A DNA stretch of 55,350 nt from Tetzosporium hominis (GTDB taxonomy: Bacteria; Bacillota; Bacilli; Bacillales_A; Planococcaceae): positions 1 to 55,350 of the forward strand of contig NZ_NOKQ01000252.1 in the NCBI RefSeq assembly GCF_002265435.1, in the 5' to 3' direction. This document shows, in pieces, positions 1 through 6,732 of the stretch. Position numbers and translations under genes: made by a program. The stretch's first letter is position 1. Every line of letters starts with the position of its first letter. Under the pieces are notes generated by a model. That model was given only the letters and a program-made list of their open reading frames with translations, was not told the DNA's origin and searched no databases.

Positions 1-2
1 AG

Positions 3-350
3 GTCGCACGGGCATGCCTTCGTGAAGACGAGTTCATCAAGGACATCTATTACGGATTACAACATATGCGATTTGTATTGAAGTCGACTACATCTGGACA
101 AGCTTCTCGTCGTCTGAAAGAGTGGATCGACCGTTTCATGTTTCATCCATGTGGGCCGCTGGCCAAGATTGCGAAAGCTGTTATAGTGCGTCAACGTGAG
201 ATGGAAAACACAATACTCTCGCCTTTCTCTAACGGAAAAATAGAAGGTACAAACAATAAAATCAAGCTAATCAAACGAAGAGCTTTCGGGTATCGTAATC
301 TGAATAACTTCTTCACGAGGTTAAAACTTGAACTAGGAAGCTCAAAATAG
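3..350 (+). mobile_element. ISL3-family transposase, C-terminal part (cut by window edge)
   Basis: The reading frame is open from the left edge of the window and ends with TAG at 348-350, so only about the last 115 residues are present. The tail carries the run SNGKIEGTNNKIKLIKRRAF followed by GYRNLNNFFTRLKLE, the typical end of DDE transposases of the ISL3 group, where the Glu of KIEGTNNKIK is the last acidic catalytic residue. The bases after the stop (about 351-381, CCACGAGTTATGGTGATGAA then CCCCC) look like the right terminal inverted repeat, but the left end lies outside the window so this cannot be verified. No frameshift is seen in the visible part. Family assignment is confident; whether the element is intact is unknown. 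Confidence 0.85.
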
Positions 351-483
351 CAACCACGAGTTATGGTGATGAACCCCCTTTTTTACAGAATACCAAATTG
401 TTGGGAATTCCAATAGAGGGAACCCATTTCATTTAACTAGAAAAAAAGACAGTTGAGCTTTAACACTCCTCTGTCACCAAAAC

Positions 484-640
484 TTATTCACTAGTTGTAT
501 ACGTGTAGTACTCCTGAGCATGATGCACTCGGAACCCAACGGATTCATAGAGACGCAAGGCGTTGGCGTTCGTCGCTTCGAGTTCCTCAATCGTTCGCAT
601 GCGACGTCTCCTCCTTTGGCATCCAGCGGTCTTGTATTTC
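484..640 (-). pseudogene. GNAT acetyltransferase remnant (C-terminal end only)
   Basis: On the minus strand a 39-codon frame (598-600 ATG, 484-486 TAA) encodes a piece ending LEATNANALRLYESVGFRVH, which is the acetyl-CoA-binding helix and following strand at the C-terminus of GNAT N-acetyltransferases. The frame remains open upstream for only about 12 codons (to a TAG near 637). A neighbouring frame further upstream contains FIPYRNTR, resembling the strand before the GNAT P-loop, which suggests a frameshift. The N-terminal half is missing. The fragment lies between the IS element and the flavoprotein gene, so IS-associated deletion is likely. It is not expected to be functional. Confidence 0.6.
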
Positions 641-724
641 TATAAGGAATGAAATGATTGAGTTTGAGTGCATTCAGATGCATCCTTTCGGGTTGTGTGA
701 TTAGATGAAACGAGAGGTGATGAT

Positions 725-1819
725 ATGAAACCAACAGTAGTCATTGTCGGCGCGGGCTTGAGTGGTCTGTTTGCGGCGACGTTACTAGAAAAACGAGGCA
801 TACCGTGCCGGATTCTAGAAGCACGTGATCGTATAGGCGGTCGCGTCGTGACAACGAATGTACCGGGTAGCGGCGCATTTGATTTAGGACCGACCTGGTT
901 CTGGCCTCATTTCGAATCGGAAATGGTAGCACTCACTAGAGAGCTTGGCCTCCCTACGTTTCCTCAACACACAGAAGGCGCGATGTTGTTCGAGCAGTCT
1001 CCGCATGTCGCGGCGAGTCGCCATCTGGTGCCAGAAAGCCCTGAGAGCAGGTCGCTCCGAATTGCTGAAGGTGTGGAACGACTGATCTCATCGCTAGCGG
1101 CTACTCTCACCAACACTCCCATCGAACTCGGCAAGTCCGTTATAGCAATCCACGAGCAGGAAGAAGGCTGCGTTGTAAATGTGACGACTGCTTCAGGTAG
1201 CATGGAACAGATTCAGGCTTCGCATGTGATCTTAGCAATCCCACCTCGTGTCATTCTTCGAGATATCGTGTTTCAGCCGGAGCTACCAAGCGAGACTCAA
1301 GCCAATCTGGCCTCAAAAGCGACGTGGATGGCTGGACAAGCAAAACTCGTTGCTGTGTATGACAGACCATTTTGGCGCGAGCAAGGACTTTCCGGATTTG
1401 TCTCCAGTCGCGTTGGTCCGATGCAAGAAATCCATGATGCGTCTCCGGACTCTGGAAGCGGCGCGTTGTTCGGCTTCTTCGGACTTCCGGCTCAGCTGCG
1501 CCAACAACTTGGAGAAGACGAGGTCAAGCGCTTAGCATTAGAACAACTCACTCGTCTATTCGGAGAACAGGCAGCGGAGCCTGTTCAAGTACTTTATAAA
1601 GACTGGTCGACTGAGACAGTGACGGCAACACCGGAGGATCTAGAGCCCCTACGAGACTTCCCTCCCTATGGCTTCCCACCTCTCTCAGGTTCGTGGACAA
1701 CTACTCTTGCCTTCGCAGGAACAGAATCTTCAAATGCGTTTGGTGGCCATTTGGAAGGTGCACTCAGGTCAGCACGGGCAGCTTGTGACCTGGTCTCAAG
1801 TTCCACGGGGAACAACTGA
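725..1819 (+). CDS. FAD-dependent amine oxidase family protein
   Basis: A 364-residue flavoprotein of the flavin amine oxidase / phytoene desaturase superfamily. The N-terminus has the FAD Rossmann fingerprint GAGLSG (residues 9-14), an acidic Glu ending the second strand (LEARDR) and the RIGGR loop that follows it in amine oxidases. The C-terminus has the second FAD contact, AFAGTESSNAFGGHLEGAL. It is shorter than typical monoamine oxidases (about 450 residues), so part of the substrate domain is reduced. The start is ATG with AGAGGTGAT just upstream. No covalent-FAD cysteine was identified and no signal peptide is seen, so it is probably cytoplasmic. The substrate cannot be told from sequence. 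It converges on the TetR gene with a 1-bp gap and is probably monocistronic. Confidence 0.85.
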   Translation: MKPTVVIVGAGLSGLFAATLLEKRGIPCRILEARDRIGGRVVTTNVPGSGAFDLGPTWFWPHFESEMVALTRELGLPTFPQHTEGAMLFEQSPHVAASRHLVPESPESRSLRIAEGVERLISSLAATLTNTPIELGKSVIAIHEQEEGCVVNVTTASGSMEQIQASHVILAIPPRVILRDIVFQPELPSETQANLASKATWMAGQAKLVAVYDRPFWREQGLSGFVSSRVGPMQEIHDASPDSGSGALFGFFGLPAQLRQQLGEDEVKRLALEQLTRLFGEQAAEPVQVLYKDWSTETVTATPEDLEPLRDFPPYGFPPLSGSWTTTLAFAGTESSNAFGGHLEGALRSARAACDLVSSSTGNN

Positions 1820-1820
1820 A

Positions 1821-2393
1821 TCAGTTTGGCTGGTGTGTCAAGTTCAAGATTTTAACGAGCTGTTCGTTCATATGCTGTGCTGATTCATTGAAGTCGTGAC
1901 GGTACCAGTGGAGGATCATGCCGATGATGGCATTCGCTTGATAGGCACAGTACATCTCCCTGTCGACTTCCGGATGATTCCAAGACGTCGCATGGTCATT
2001 AAGGAACAGCTTCTGAATCTCTTCGAACAGCAGATAGTAGTAGAGTAGAGGGACATTTTGTGAGAACACGATAGAGTAGAACGGCTGGTACTTCTCGATG
2101 TGATGAAAGATACGGATGGTTGATGGGTCGAGTTCAGATGTCTTTAACACAGAGACATGCCGATACGGTTCCTCGTAAGACTTTGCGAGGTCGGCCGTGA
2201 TTTCCCGGAAGTATTCTTCGAATACGTCGCCGATTTGTTGGTAATGAAGATAAAACGTTCCCCTGTTGACGTTCGCCAACTGGCAGATTTCCGTAATCGT
2301 AATCTTCTCGAGCGACTTTTGTTTCAATAATGTCACGAGTGCCTTATGAAGCGCATCTTTCGTCTTAATAACACGCAAGTCTGTTTTGGCCAT
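1821..2393 (-). CDS. TetR/AcrR-family transcriptional regulator
   Basis: A 190-residue repressor. Residues 1-60 form the TetR helix-turn-helix domain, with KITITEICQLANVNRGTFYL as the recognition region and HYQQIGDVFEEYF after it. The remainder is a helical ligand domain, resembling the C-terminal domain of DhaS/YcnC-like regulators. An upstream in-frame ATG at 2469 exists, but the start at 2393 is preceded by AAAGGAG at good spacing and gives the normal MAKTD-like N-terminus. The gene is divergent from the SDR gene at 2548, and the shared 154-bp region carries two inverted repeats. It most likely represses the SDR gene and itself. The inducer is unknown. Confidence 0.85.
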   Translation of the reverse strand: MAKTDLRVIKTKDALHKALVTLLKQKSLEKITITEICQLANVNRGTFYLHYQQIGDVFEEYFREITADLAKSYEEPYRHVSVLKTSELDPSTIRIFHHIEKYQPFYSIVFSQNVPLLYYYLLFEEIQKLFLNDHATSWNHPEVDREMYCAYQANAIIGMILHWYRHDFNESAQHMNEQLVKILNLTHQPN

Positions 2394-2427
2394 TATTTTT
2401 CTCCTTTCTAAACAAACAAGATTAAAA

Positions 2428-2443
2428 TGTTTAGTAGTGAACA
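2428..2443. promoter_or_regulatory. Inverted repeat, candidate TetR operator 1
   Basis: TGTTTAGTAGTGAACA has half-sites TGTTTA and TGAACA, matching as inverted repeats at 5 of 6 positions. It lies 35 bp upstream of the TetR start codon and shares the AACA/TGTT core with the second site. Role is inferred. Confidence 0.4.
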
Positions 2444-2462
2444 CTTTCTTGTTTTTTGATAA

Positions 2463-2491
2463 TTGCGACAATTTCTATGCCTTAGTATACT
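2463..2491 (+). promoter_or_regulatory. SigA-type promoter for the SDR gene
   Basis: A TTGCGA -35 box (2463-2468) and a TATACT -10 box (2486-2491) are separated by 17 bp and point toward the SDR gene. The second inverted repeat begins 5 bp past the -10 box, a position where a bound repressor would block transcription. Confidence 0.55.
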
Positions 2492-2496
2492 TTTTA

Positions 2497-2512
2497 TTAA
2501 ACATGTGTTCAA
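2497..2512. promoter_or_regulatory. Inverted repeat, candidate TetR operator 2
   Basis: TTAAACATGTGTTCAA is a near-perfect palindrome (7-bp arms, one mismatch, TG centre) placed over the likely start of transcription of the SDR gene. It is the better of the two candidate operators in this intergenic region. Confidence 0.5.
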
Positions 2513-2547
2513 TAAGAAATGCCATTTCATTGAAGGAGGCCGCAATT

Positions 2548-3306
2548 ATGCGACTACAAGACAAAGTAGCGATCGTAACAGGCGCCGCATCAGGTATGGG
2601 AAAAGCGATTGCAGAAGCGTATGCCAAGCAAGGCGCTAAAGTGGTAGTTTCAGATTTAAACGGAGAAGGAGCAGAAGCCGTAGCAGCTGGTATTAAAGAA
2701 GCCGGCGGTCACGCATTCGCCATCCAGACGAACGTGGCGGAATCTGCTGATTTTGACAAACTGTTTGAGGAAACCGTAAAGGCTTATGGTCATCTCGATA
2801 TCCTCGTGAACAACGCGGGCATCATGGATGGCATGGAGCCTGTCGGCGAAGTCGATGATGCTCGCTGGGACCGTGTTTTTGCGGTCAACACGACATCTGT
2901 CATGCGCGCCTCCCGTCTAGCAGTGAACCATTTCTTAGAACGCGGACACGGCGTGATCATCAACAATATTTCTGTCGGCGGTCTCTACGGTGCCCGTGCA
3001 GGTGCTGCCTACGTGGCATCGAAGCATGCCGTCGTCGGTCTGACAAAAAACACAGCTTTCATGTATGCGAACAAAAACATTCGCTGTAACGGCATTGCAC
3101 CTGGTGGCGTCGAAACCAACATCGGCTCTTCTATGACGAGTCTAAGCGAATACGGAATGGGACGTCAGCAATTAGGTATGGCTATCAACCCTCGAATGGG
3201 CAAACCTGAAGAGATTGCTCATCTTGCCGTGTTCCTCGGCTCCGATGAATCAAGCTTTGTGAACGGACAAGTCATTGCGGCGGACAGCGGCTGGACAGCT
3301 TATTAA
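2548..3306 (+). CDS. SDR-family NAD(P)-dependent oxidoreductase
   Basis: A 252-residue classical short-chain dehydrogenase. The cofactor loop TGAASGMGKAIAEA is at residues 12-25, NNAG marks the central strand, and the catalytic Ser (NNISVGG) and Tyr-Lys pair (YVASK) are intact. SDSGW-like ending (AADSGWTAY) is typical of the FabG/glucose dehydrogenase group. The start at 2548 has GAAGGAGG seven to eight bases upstream; the longer open frame beginning at 2386 has no such support. The gene is divergent from a TetR regulator that probably controls it. The substrate is unknown: such TetR/SDR pairs often handle small ketones or alcohols in stress responses, which is only a guess here. Confidence 0.85.
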   Translation: MRLQDKVAIVTGAASGMGKAIAEAYAKQGAKVVVSDLNGEGAEAVAAGIKEAGGHAFAIQTNVAESADFDKLFEETVKAYGHLDILVNNAGIMDGMEPVGEVDDARWDRVFAVNTTSVMRASRLAVNHFLERGHGVIINNISVGGLYGARAGAAYVASKHAVVGLTKNTAFMYANKNIRCNGIAPGGVETNIGSSMTSLSEYGMGRQQLGMAINPRMGKPEEIAHLAVFLGSDESSFVNGQVIAADSGWTAY

Positions 3307-3320
3307 TTAGTAGTGCGTGT

Positions 3321-3356
3321 AACCAAAATCCGAGAAATTGGGGTTTGGTTTTTTTA
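3321..3356 (+). terminator. Rho-independent terminator of the SDR gene
   Basis: The stem AACCAAAATCC pairs with GGGGTTTGGTT around an 8-base loop and is followed by a run of T. It sits 15 bp after the SDR stop codon. Confidence 0.85.
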
Positions 3357-3375
3357 GTAAGGGGTTGTGTATATA

Positions 3376-3418
3376 GGTTTCGGGGCGGTTTGTGCCCCTG
3401 GCTTGCTGGTTTGTGCCC
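3376..3418. repeat. Two copies of GGTTTGTGCCC spaced 21 bp
   Basis: The 11-bp word GGTTTGTGCCC occurs at 3387-3397 and again at 3408-3418, exactly 21 bp apart; a diverged GGTTT lies 11 bp before the first copy. It lies between two convergent genes and their terminators and encodes no plausible protein. It resembles other 21-bp-spaced repeats in this window in spacing, not in sequence. Confidence 0.6.
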
Positions 3419-3437
3419 TAAGCGAATTTCTCTCCAT

Positions 3438-3471
3438 AAAAAGAGCATCGAACCGAAATCGGTCGATGCTC
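3438..3471 (-). terminator. Rho-independent terminator of helD
   Basis: Read on the minus strand, GAGCATCGACCG pairs with CGGTTCGATGCTC around a short loop and is followed by TTTTTAT. It lies just after the helD stop. Confidence 0.9.
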
Positions 3472-3477
3472 TCTTCC

Positions 3478-5718
3478 TTAGTTTTCTAGCAACCGTGTCC
3501 GTTCCCCCACACTGAACAGTTTGAGTTCATGCATCGCCCGCGTGCACACGGTATAGAATGTTCTACGAAGAGACTCATCCCCATATACAAAATCGCTCGC
3601 GTTGTAGACGATGACCGCTTCGTACTCCATGCCTTTTGCGAGGTACGACGGGATGATGACAACACCTTGTTCGCCAACAGTCGATGTGGTCGTGATCAAC
3701 TTCGCTCCACATGTCTTCCCTAAAGCCGCATACGCTTCTTCACTCTCCTTGGCAGAAAGACAGATGATAGCGATGTGCTCGTGTCCTGCTTGTTGAAACT
3801 CATATACTTGCTGCTCGATGGCTTGGTGAAGCACTCGTTGGTCCGCCACCTCTGTCAGTGTCGGCTCGTTCCCATGACGTTCGAACGGAACAATTGCGTC
3901 TCCGTTTGGAATCAATTGCTTTGTGAACTCCACGATTTCTTTAGTCGAGCGGTAACTGCGTCCGAGATAATACGCGCGAGTCTCATCGTTCGGATAGAGA
4001 CTTGCTATGTCTCCAAAGTCTGAACTGTGCCGCGCATGTGCGAAGATCGCCTGGTTAAAATCGCCGAGGATGGTCAGCTGTGAGTTCGGGTAGAGCTGCC
4101 GGATCACAGCAAACTGGAACGGTGAGTAATCCTGTGCTTCATCAATCACCACATGACGAATTGAACGGTTCGCTTCCACTCCTAAGAGCTGTTGCTTCAA
4201 ATAGACATAAGGCGTGGCGTCTTCATACAACAAGTGATTTCCCTGTGGCTGCTCTTCCTCTGCAAAGAGTTGACGGTACGTGCTTGCCACATCTACAAAC
4301 CCAAATTCTCGAATGTGTTTTAGGACCGGTTGGAGCTGTTGCTGGACGACAAACTTGGCGAGTCGCTGCGGAGTCATGTCATAGTCAGCTGCTGCCGCAC
4401 GCGAGAGTCCCGCTCGCTTGGCAAGGATCTGATGCGCCTTGTGATACTGCTCGTTGGTCATTAAATCCATCTTGTGCTGCACCCAATCTTCTTTCCATTC
4501 GCCTTTTAGACGTTGCTTCACCACGTTCATCAAGTCTTCCGCAAGAGCCTCTAATCGGTTCGGTATCGATTGAGACGAGGGTTCCTTGTAAAACCTGTCG
4601 GCAATCTCATCCGCACTCAGCAAGACCTCCCCTCGAAAGCGAATCGGTCGGAACTGTAGCCCCGACTCTTTTAATTGGTCGATGTAGTCGGTCATGCGCT
4701 GCAAAAAGTCCGCAGACGCTTTCCATTCGATAGCTTCAAGACGAGACGTAAAGTCTGGTGCAGCTTGTTGTGTATAACTAAACTCGAGTTGGTCAAACGG
4801 TGTCTCTGCCGTAAATTCTGGCTGTAAATGTTCATTCAGATACTGCTGGAACGTCGTCTGACGCATGTTCTCTTCCCCGAGTTCCGGCAACACGTTGGCC
4901 ACGTAATGCGCAAAAAGCTGATTCGGTGAGAACAGCAGGATCTGATCGCTCGTGAGCGTGTTGCGGTAGTGATACAGAAGGTACGCAATACGCTGCATGG
5001 CCACAGACGTCTTGCCGCTTCCTGCTGCCCCGTGAACGATCAGCACCCGACTGCCGTCATGGCGCACGACCTGATTCTGTTCCTGCTGGATGGTCGCTAC
5101 TATAGATCCCATCTGATCGTTGGTGCCATGTGCGAGCACTTGCTGCAGGATTTCGTCACCAATCGTGAGTCCCGTATCGAACATCGCCTCGAGCTGCCCG
5201 TTCTTAATCACATATTGCCATTTCTTTTCGAGTTTTCCGGTTACGGTGCCACCTGGCGTCTGGTACATGGCCGATCCCGGTTGGTAATCATAGTAAACAC
5301 TTGAGATCGGTGCTCGCCAGTCGTAGACGTAAAATCCGTCCTTGGATTCGTCTCGTAACGTCGAGATACCGATATAGACAACTTCTGCCTGCTTTTCCCC
5401 GTCCTCTTTGAAGTCAATTCGACCAAAATAAGGTTTGTCTTGCATCCGGTTCAACACTTCAAGACGTTTGGAGGCCTGTCCGTGCAAGGTCTGGCGGACT
5501 GCCAACTCTTGCGCTTCTTGACGAAGCCCGATAATCGTCTCGAGGTAATCGTCAAAGGAATCTGTGTTGACTCGCACTTCATCCCAAAATTCACGGCGAA
5601 TCCGAATCACTTCTTCTTTTAATCGAGACGCATCTCCGTCTAGCAGAAATCGCTCCTTCGCAATGGCCTCTTGCACCTGTTGTAACCACTGGGATTCTTG
5701 CTTCAGCTGCTGCTCCAT
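3478..5718 (-). CDS. helD: HelD-like RNA polymerase recycling motor (UvrD/Rep-type ATPase)
   Basis: A 746-residue superfamily 1 helicase-like ATPase. The N-terminus (about residues 1-75) is a charged coiled coil, as in HelD, which uses it to reach into the RNA polymerase secondary channel. Motifs seen: Walker A HGAAGSGKTSVAMQR near residue 228, Walker B with VIDEAQDYSPFQ near 520, TILGDFNQAIF (motif III), SYRSTKEI (motif IV) and a C-terminal STVGEQGVVIIPSYLAKGME segment (motif V). B. subtilis HelD (YvgS) has about 774 residues, close to this length. HelD strips stalled or idle RNA polymerase from nucleic acid using ATP. The start at 5718 has AAAAGGGG upstream; a longer frame to 5802 lacks this. 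A Rep/UvrD DNA helicase is less likely given the N-terminal coiled coil and size. Confidence 0.88.
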   Translation of the reverse strand: MEQQLKQESQWLQQVQEAIAKERFLLDGDASRLKEEVIRIRREFWDEVRVNTDSFDDYLETIIGLRQEAQELAVRQTLHGQASKRLEVLNRMQDKPYFGRIDFKEDGEKQAEVVYIGISTLRDESKDGFYVYDWRAPISSVYYDYQPGSAMYQTPGGTVTGKLEKKWQYVIKNGQLEAMFDTGLTIGDEILQQVLAHGTNDQMGSIVATIQQEQNQVVRHDGSRVLIVHGAAGSGKTSVAMQRIAYLLYHYRNTLTSDQILLFSPNQLFAHYVANVLPELGEENMRQTTFQQYLNEHLQPEFTAETPFDQLEFSYTQQAAPDFTSRLEAIEWKASADFLQRMTDYIDQLKESGLQFRPIRFRGEVLLSADEIADRFYKEPSSQSIPNRLEALAEDLMNVVKQRLKGEWKEDWVQHKMDLMTNEQYHKAHQILAKRAGLSRAAAADYDMTPQRLAKFVVQQQLQPVLKHIREFGFVDVASTYRQLFAEEEQPQGNHLLYEDATPYVYLKQQLLGVEANRSIRHVVIDEAQDYSPFQFAVIRQLYPNSQLTILGDFNQAIFAHARHSSDFGDIASLYPNDETRAYYLGRSYRSTKEIVEFTKQLIPNGDAIVPFERHGNEPTLTEVADQRVLHQAIEQQVYEFQQAGHEHIAIICLSAKESEEAYAALGKTCGAKLITTTSTVGEQGVVIIPSYLAKGMEYEAVIVYNASDFVYGDESLRRTFYTVCTRAMHELKLFSVGERTRLLEN

Positions 5719-5748
5719 CCAATCGCCCCTTTTCTCGAGTGAAAATGC

Positions 5749-5778
5749 TTGACACTTGCAAAATGTATATAGTATGAT
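5749..5778 (+). promoter_or_regulatory. Strong SigA-type promoter reading rightward
   Basis: A consensus TTGACA (5749-5754) and TATGAT (5773-5778) are 18 bp apart. It points away from helD, toward the hairpin at 5812-5848 and the SDR gene at 5900. Confidence 0.6.
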
Positions 5779-5784
5779 TAATGT

Positions 5785-5852
5785 AAGGAAATCTTTATAC
5801 ATTTATTATTCAAGCGCATCTCTCTAAGTTTATCATAGAGGTGCGCTTTTGT
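5785..5852 (+). ncRNA. Candidate small RNA or attenuated leader upstream of SDR gene
   Basis: Transcription from the TTGACA/TATGAT promoter would begin near 5785 and meet a hairpin at 5812-5848 (AAGCGCATCTCT pairing with AGAGGTGCGCTT, one mismatch) followed by TTTT. This would give an RNA of about 68 bases, or a terminator-containing leader for the SDR gene 48 bp further on. No convincing peptide is encoded. It does not match a riboswitch I recognise. Existence of the RNA is inference. Confidence 0.35.
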
Positions 5853-5899
5853 CATGTATGATACTATCAGAGTAATCACACAATTTTAGGAGGATGATC

Positions 5900-6682
5900 A
5901 TGGAACTTGGACTTTCTCAAAAAGTAGCGCTGATTACAGGTGGCAGTAAAGGAATCGGTTTTCAGACTGCCCTAGACCTATCTCACGAAGGTACTTCTGT
6001 AGCTATCGTCGCCCGCAATGAAGAAGCCCTACAACAAGCCAAGCAAAAAATTCTTGAAGCGACAGGTCAAGAAGCACTCACTATCTCAGCAGACGTATCG
6101 CAAGAAAGCGAGTGTCAACGTGCCGTTGAAGAAACTGTTGCTCATTTTGGCAGTCTACATATTCTCGTCAACAACGCAGGAACTGCAGCAGCCCGTTCGT
6201 TCGAAGATGTAGACGGCGAAGCATGGCAGAATGACCTCGATTTGAAGCTCGGAGGCACGATCCACTGTTCACGTTATGCGATTCCACATATGAAACAACA
6301 AGGCGGTGGCGCTATCGTCAACTTGACAGCGGTAGTCGCCAAGACTCCTCCTGCAAGTAGTTTGCCGTCATCTGTCAGCCGTTCAGCAGGTCTTGCCCTG
6401 ACTCAAGCTATGAGTAAAGACCTCGGTAAGCACAACATTCGAGTCAACGCTGTCTGTATCGGATTGATCCGCAGTGACCAGATCGAAAAGATGTGGCAAA
6501 AACAGCGTCCGGACTTGACGTGGGATGAGTTCTCGCACGAGACAGGCAAGACGATTCCACTCGGTCGCATAGGAGATACACACGAGGCTTCCAACGTCAT
6601 TACGTTCCTTGTATCTGACGCAGCTTCTTACGTTACGGGTACGTCCGTCAACATTGATGGCGGTTCCGGAAACGCCTTGTAA
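5900..6682 (+). CDS. SDR-family protein with altered catalytic motif
   Basis: A 260-residue SDR-fold protein. The cofactor loop TGGSKGIGFQTA (residues 15-26), a SADVSQ acidic stretch and VNNAG are normal. Where classical SDRs have Ser...YxxxK, the sequence reads VNLTAVVAKTPPASSLPSSV then SRSAGLALTQA: aligned on the following helix, Tyr is Ser and Lys is Arg. A divergent SDR subgroup with the same SVSRxAG pattern exists in bacilli, so this is probably family-typical and not a recent mutation. It may have a different chemistry or a non-catalytic role. The start ATG at 5900 is chosen over 5894 because AGGAGG (5888-5893) abuts the earlier one and is 6 bases from the later. Confidence 0.85.
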   Translation: MELGLSQKVALITGGSKGIGFQTALDLSHEGTSVAIVARNEEALQQAKQKILEATGQEALTISADVSQESECQRAVEETVAHFGSLHILVNNAGTAAARSFEDVDGEAWQNDLDLKLGGTIHCSRYAIPHMKQQGGGAIVNLTAVVAKTPPASSLPSSVSRSAGLALTQAMSKDLGKHNIRVNAVCIGLIRSDQIEKMWQKQRPDLTWDEFSHETGKTIPLGRIGDTHEASNVITFLVSDAASYVTGTSVNIDGGSGNAL

Positions 6683-6688
6683 ACATGT

Positions 6689-6727
6689 AAACCTCGCTTC
6701 CCTTTTTTAACGGAAAGCGAGGTTTTT
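6689..6727 (+). terminator. Terminator between SDR gene and glpD
   Basis: AACCTCGCTT pairs with AAGCGAGGTT across a loop and is followed by TTTTT on the plus strand; the minus strand has a weaker T-run, so it may also serve the convergent glpD gene. Confidence 0.85.
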
Positions 6728-6732
6728 GCGTT

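Noticed and set aside
4080-4733. 217-codon open frame on the plus strand opposite helD
   Set aside because: It is antisense to a well-supported ATPase, has no ribosome site and a composition typical of a shadow frame.
4131-5035. helD as a DNA repair helicase of the UvrD/PcrA type
   Set aside because: The helicase motifs are shared, but the N-terminal coiled coil, size and the atypical insertion between motifs fit HelD better.
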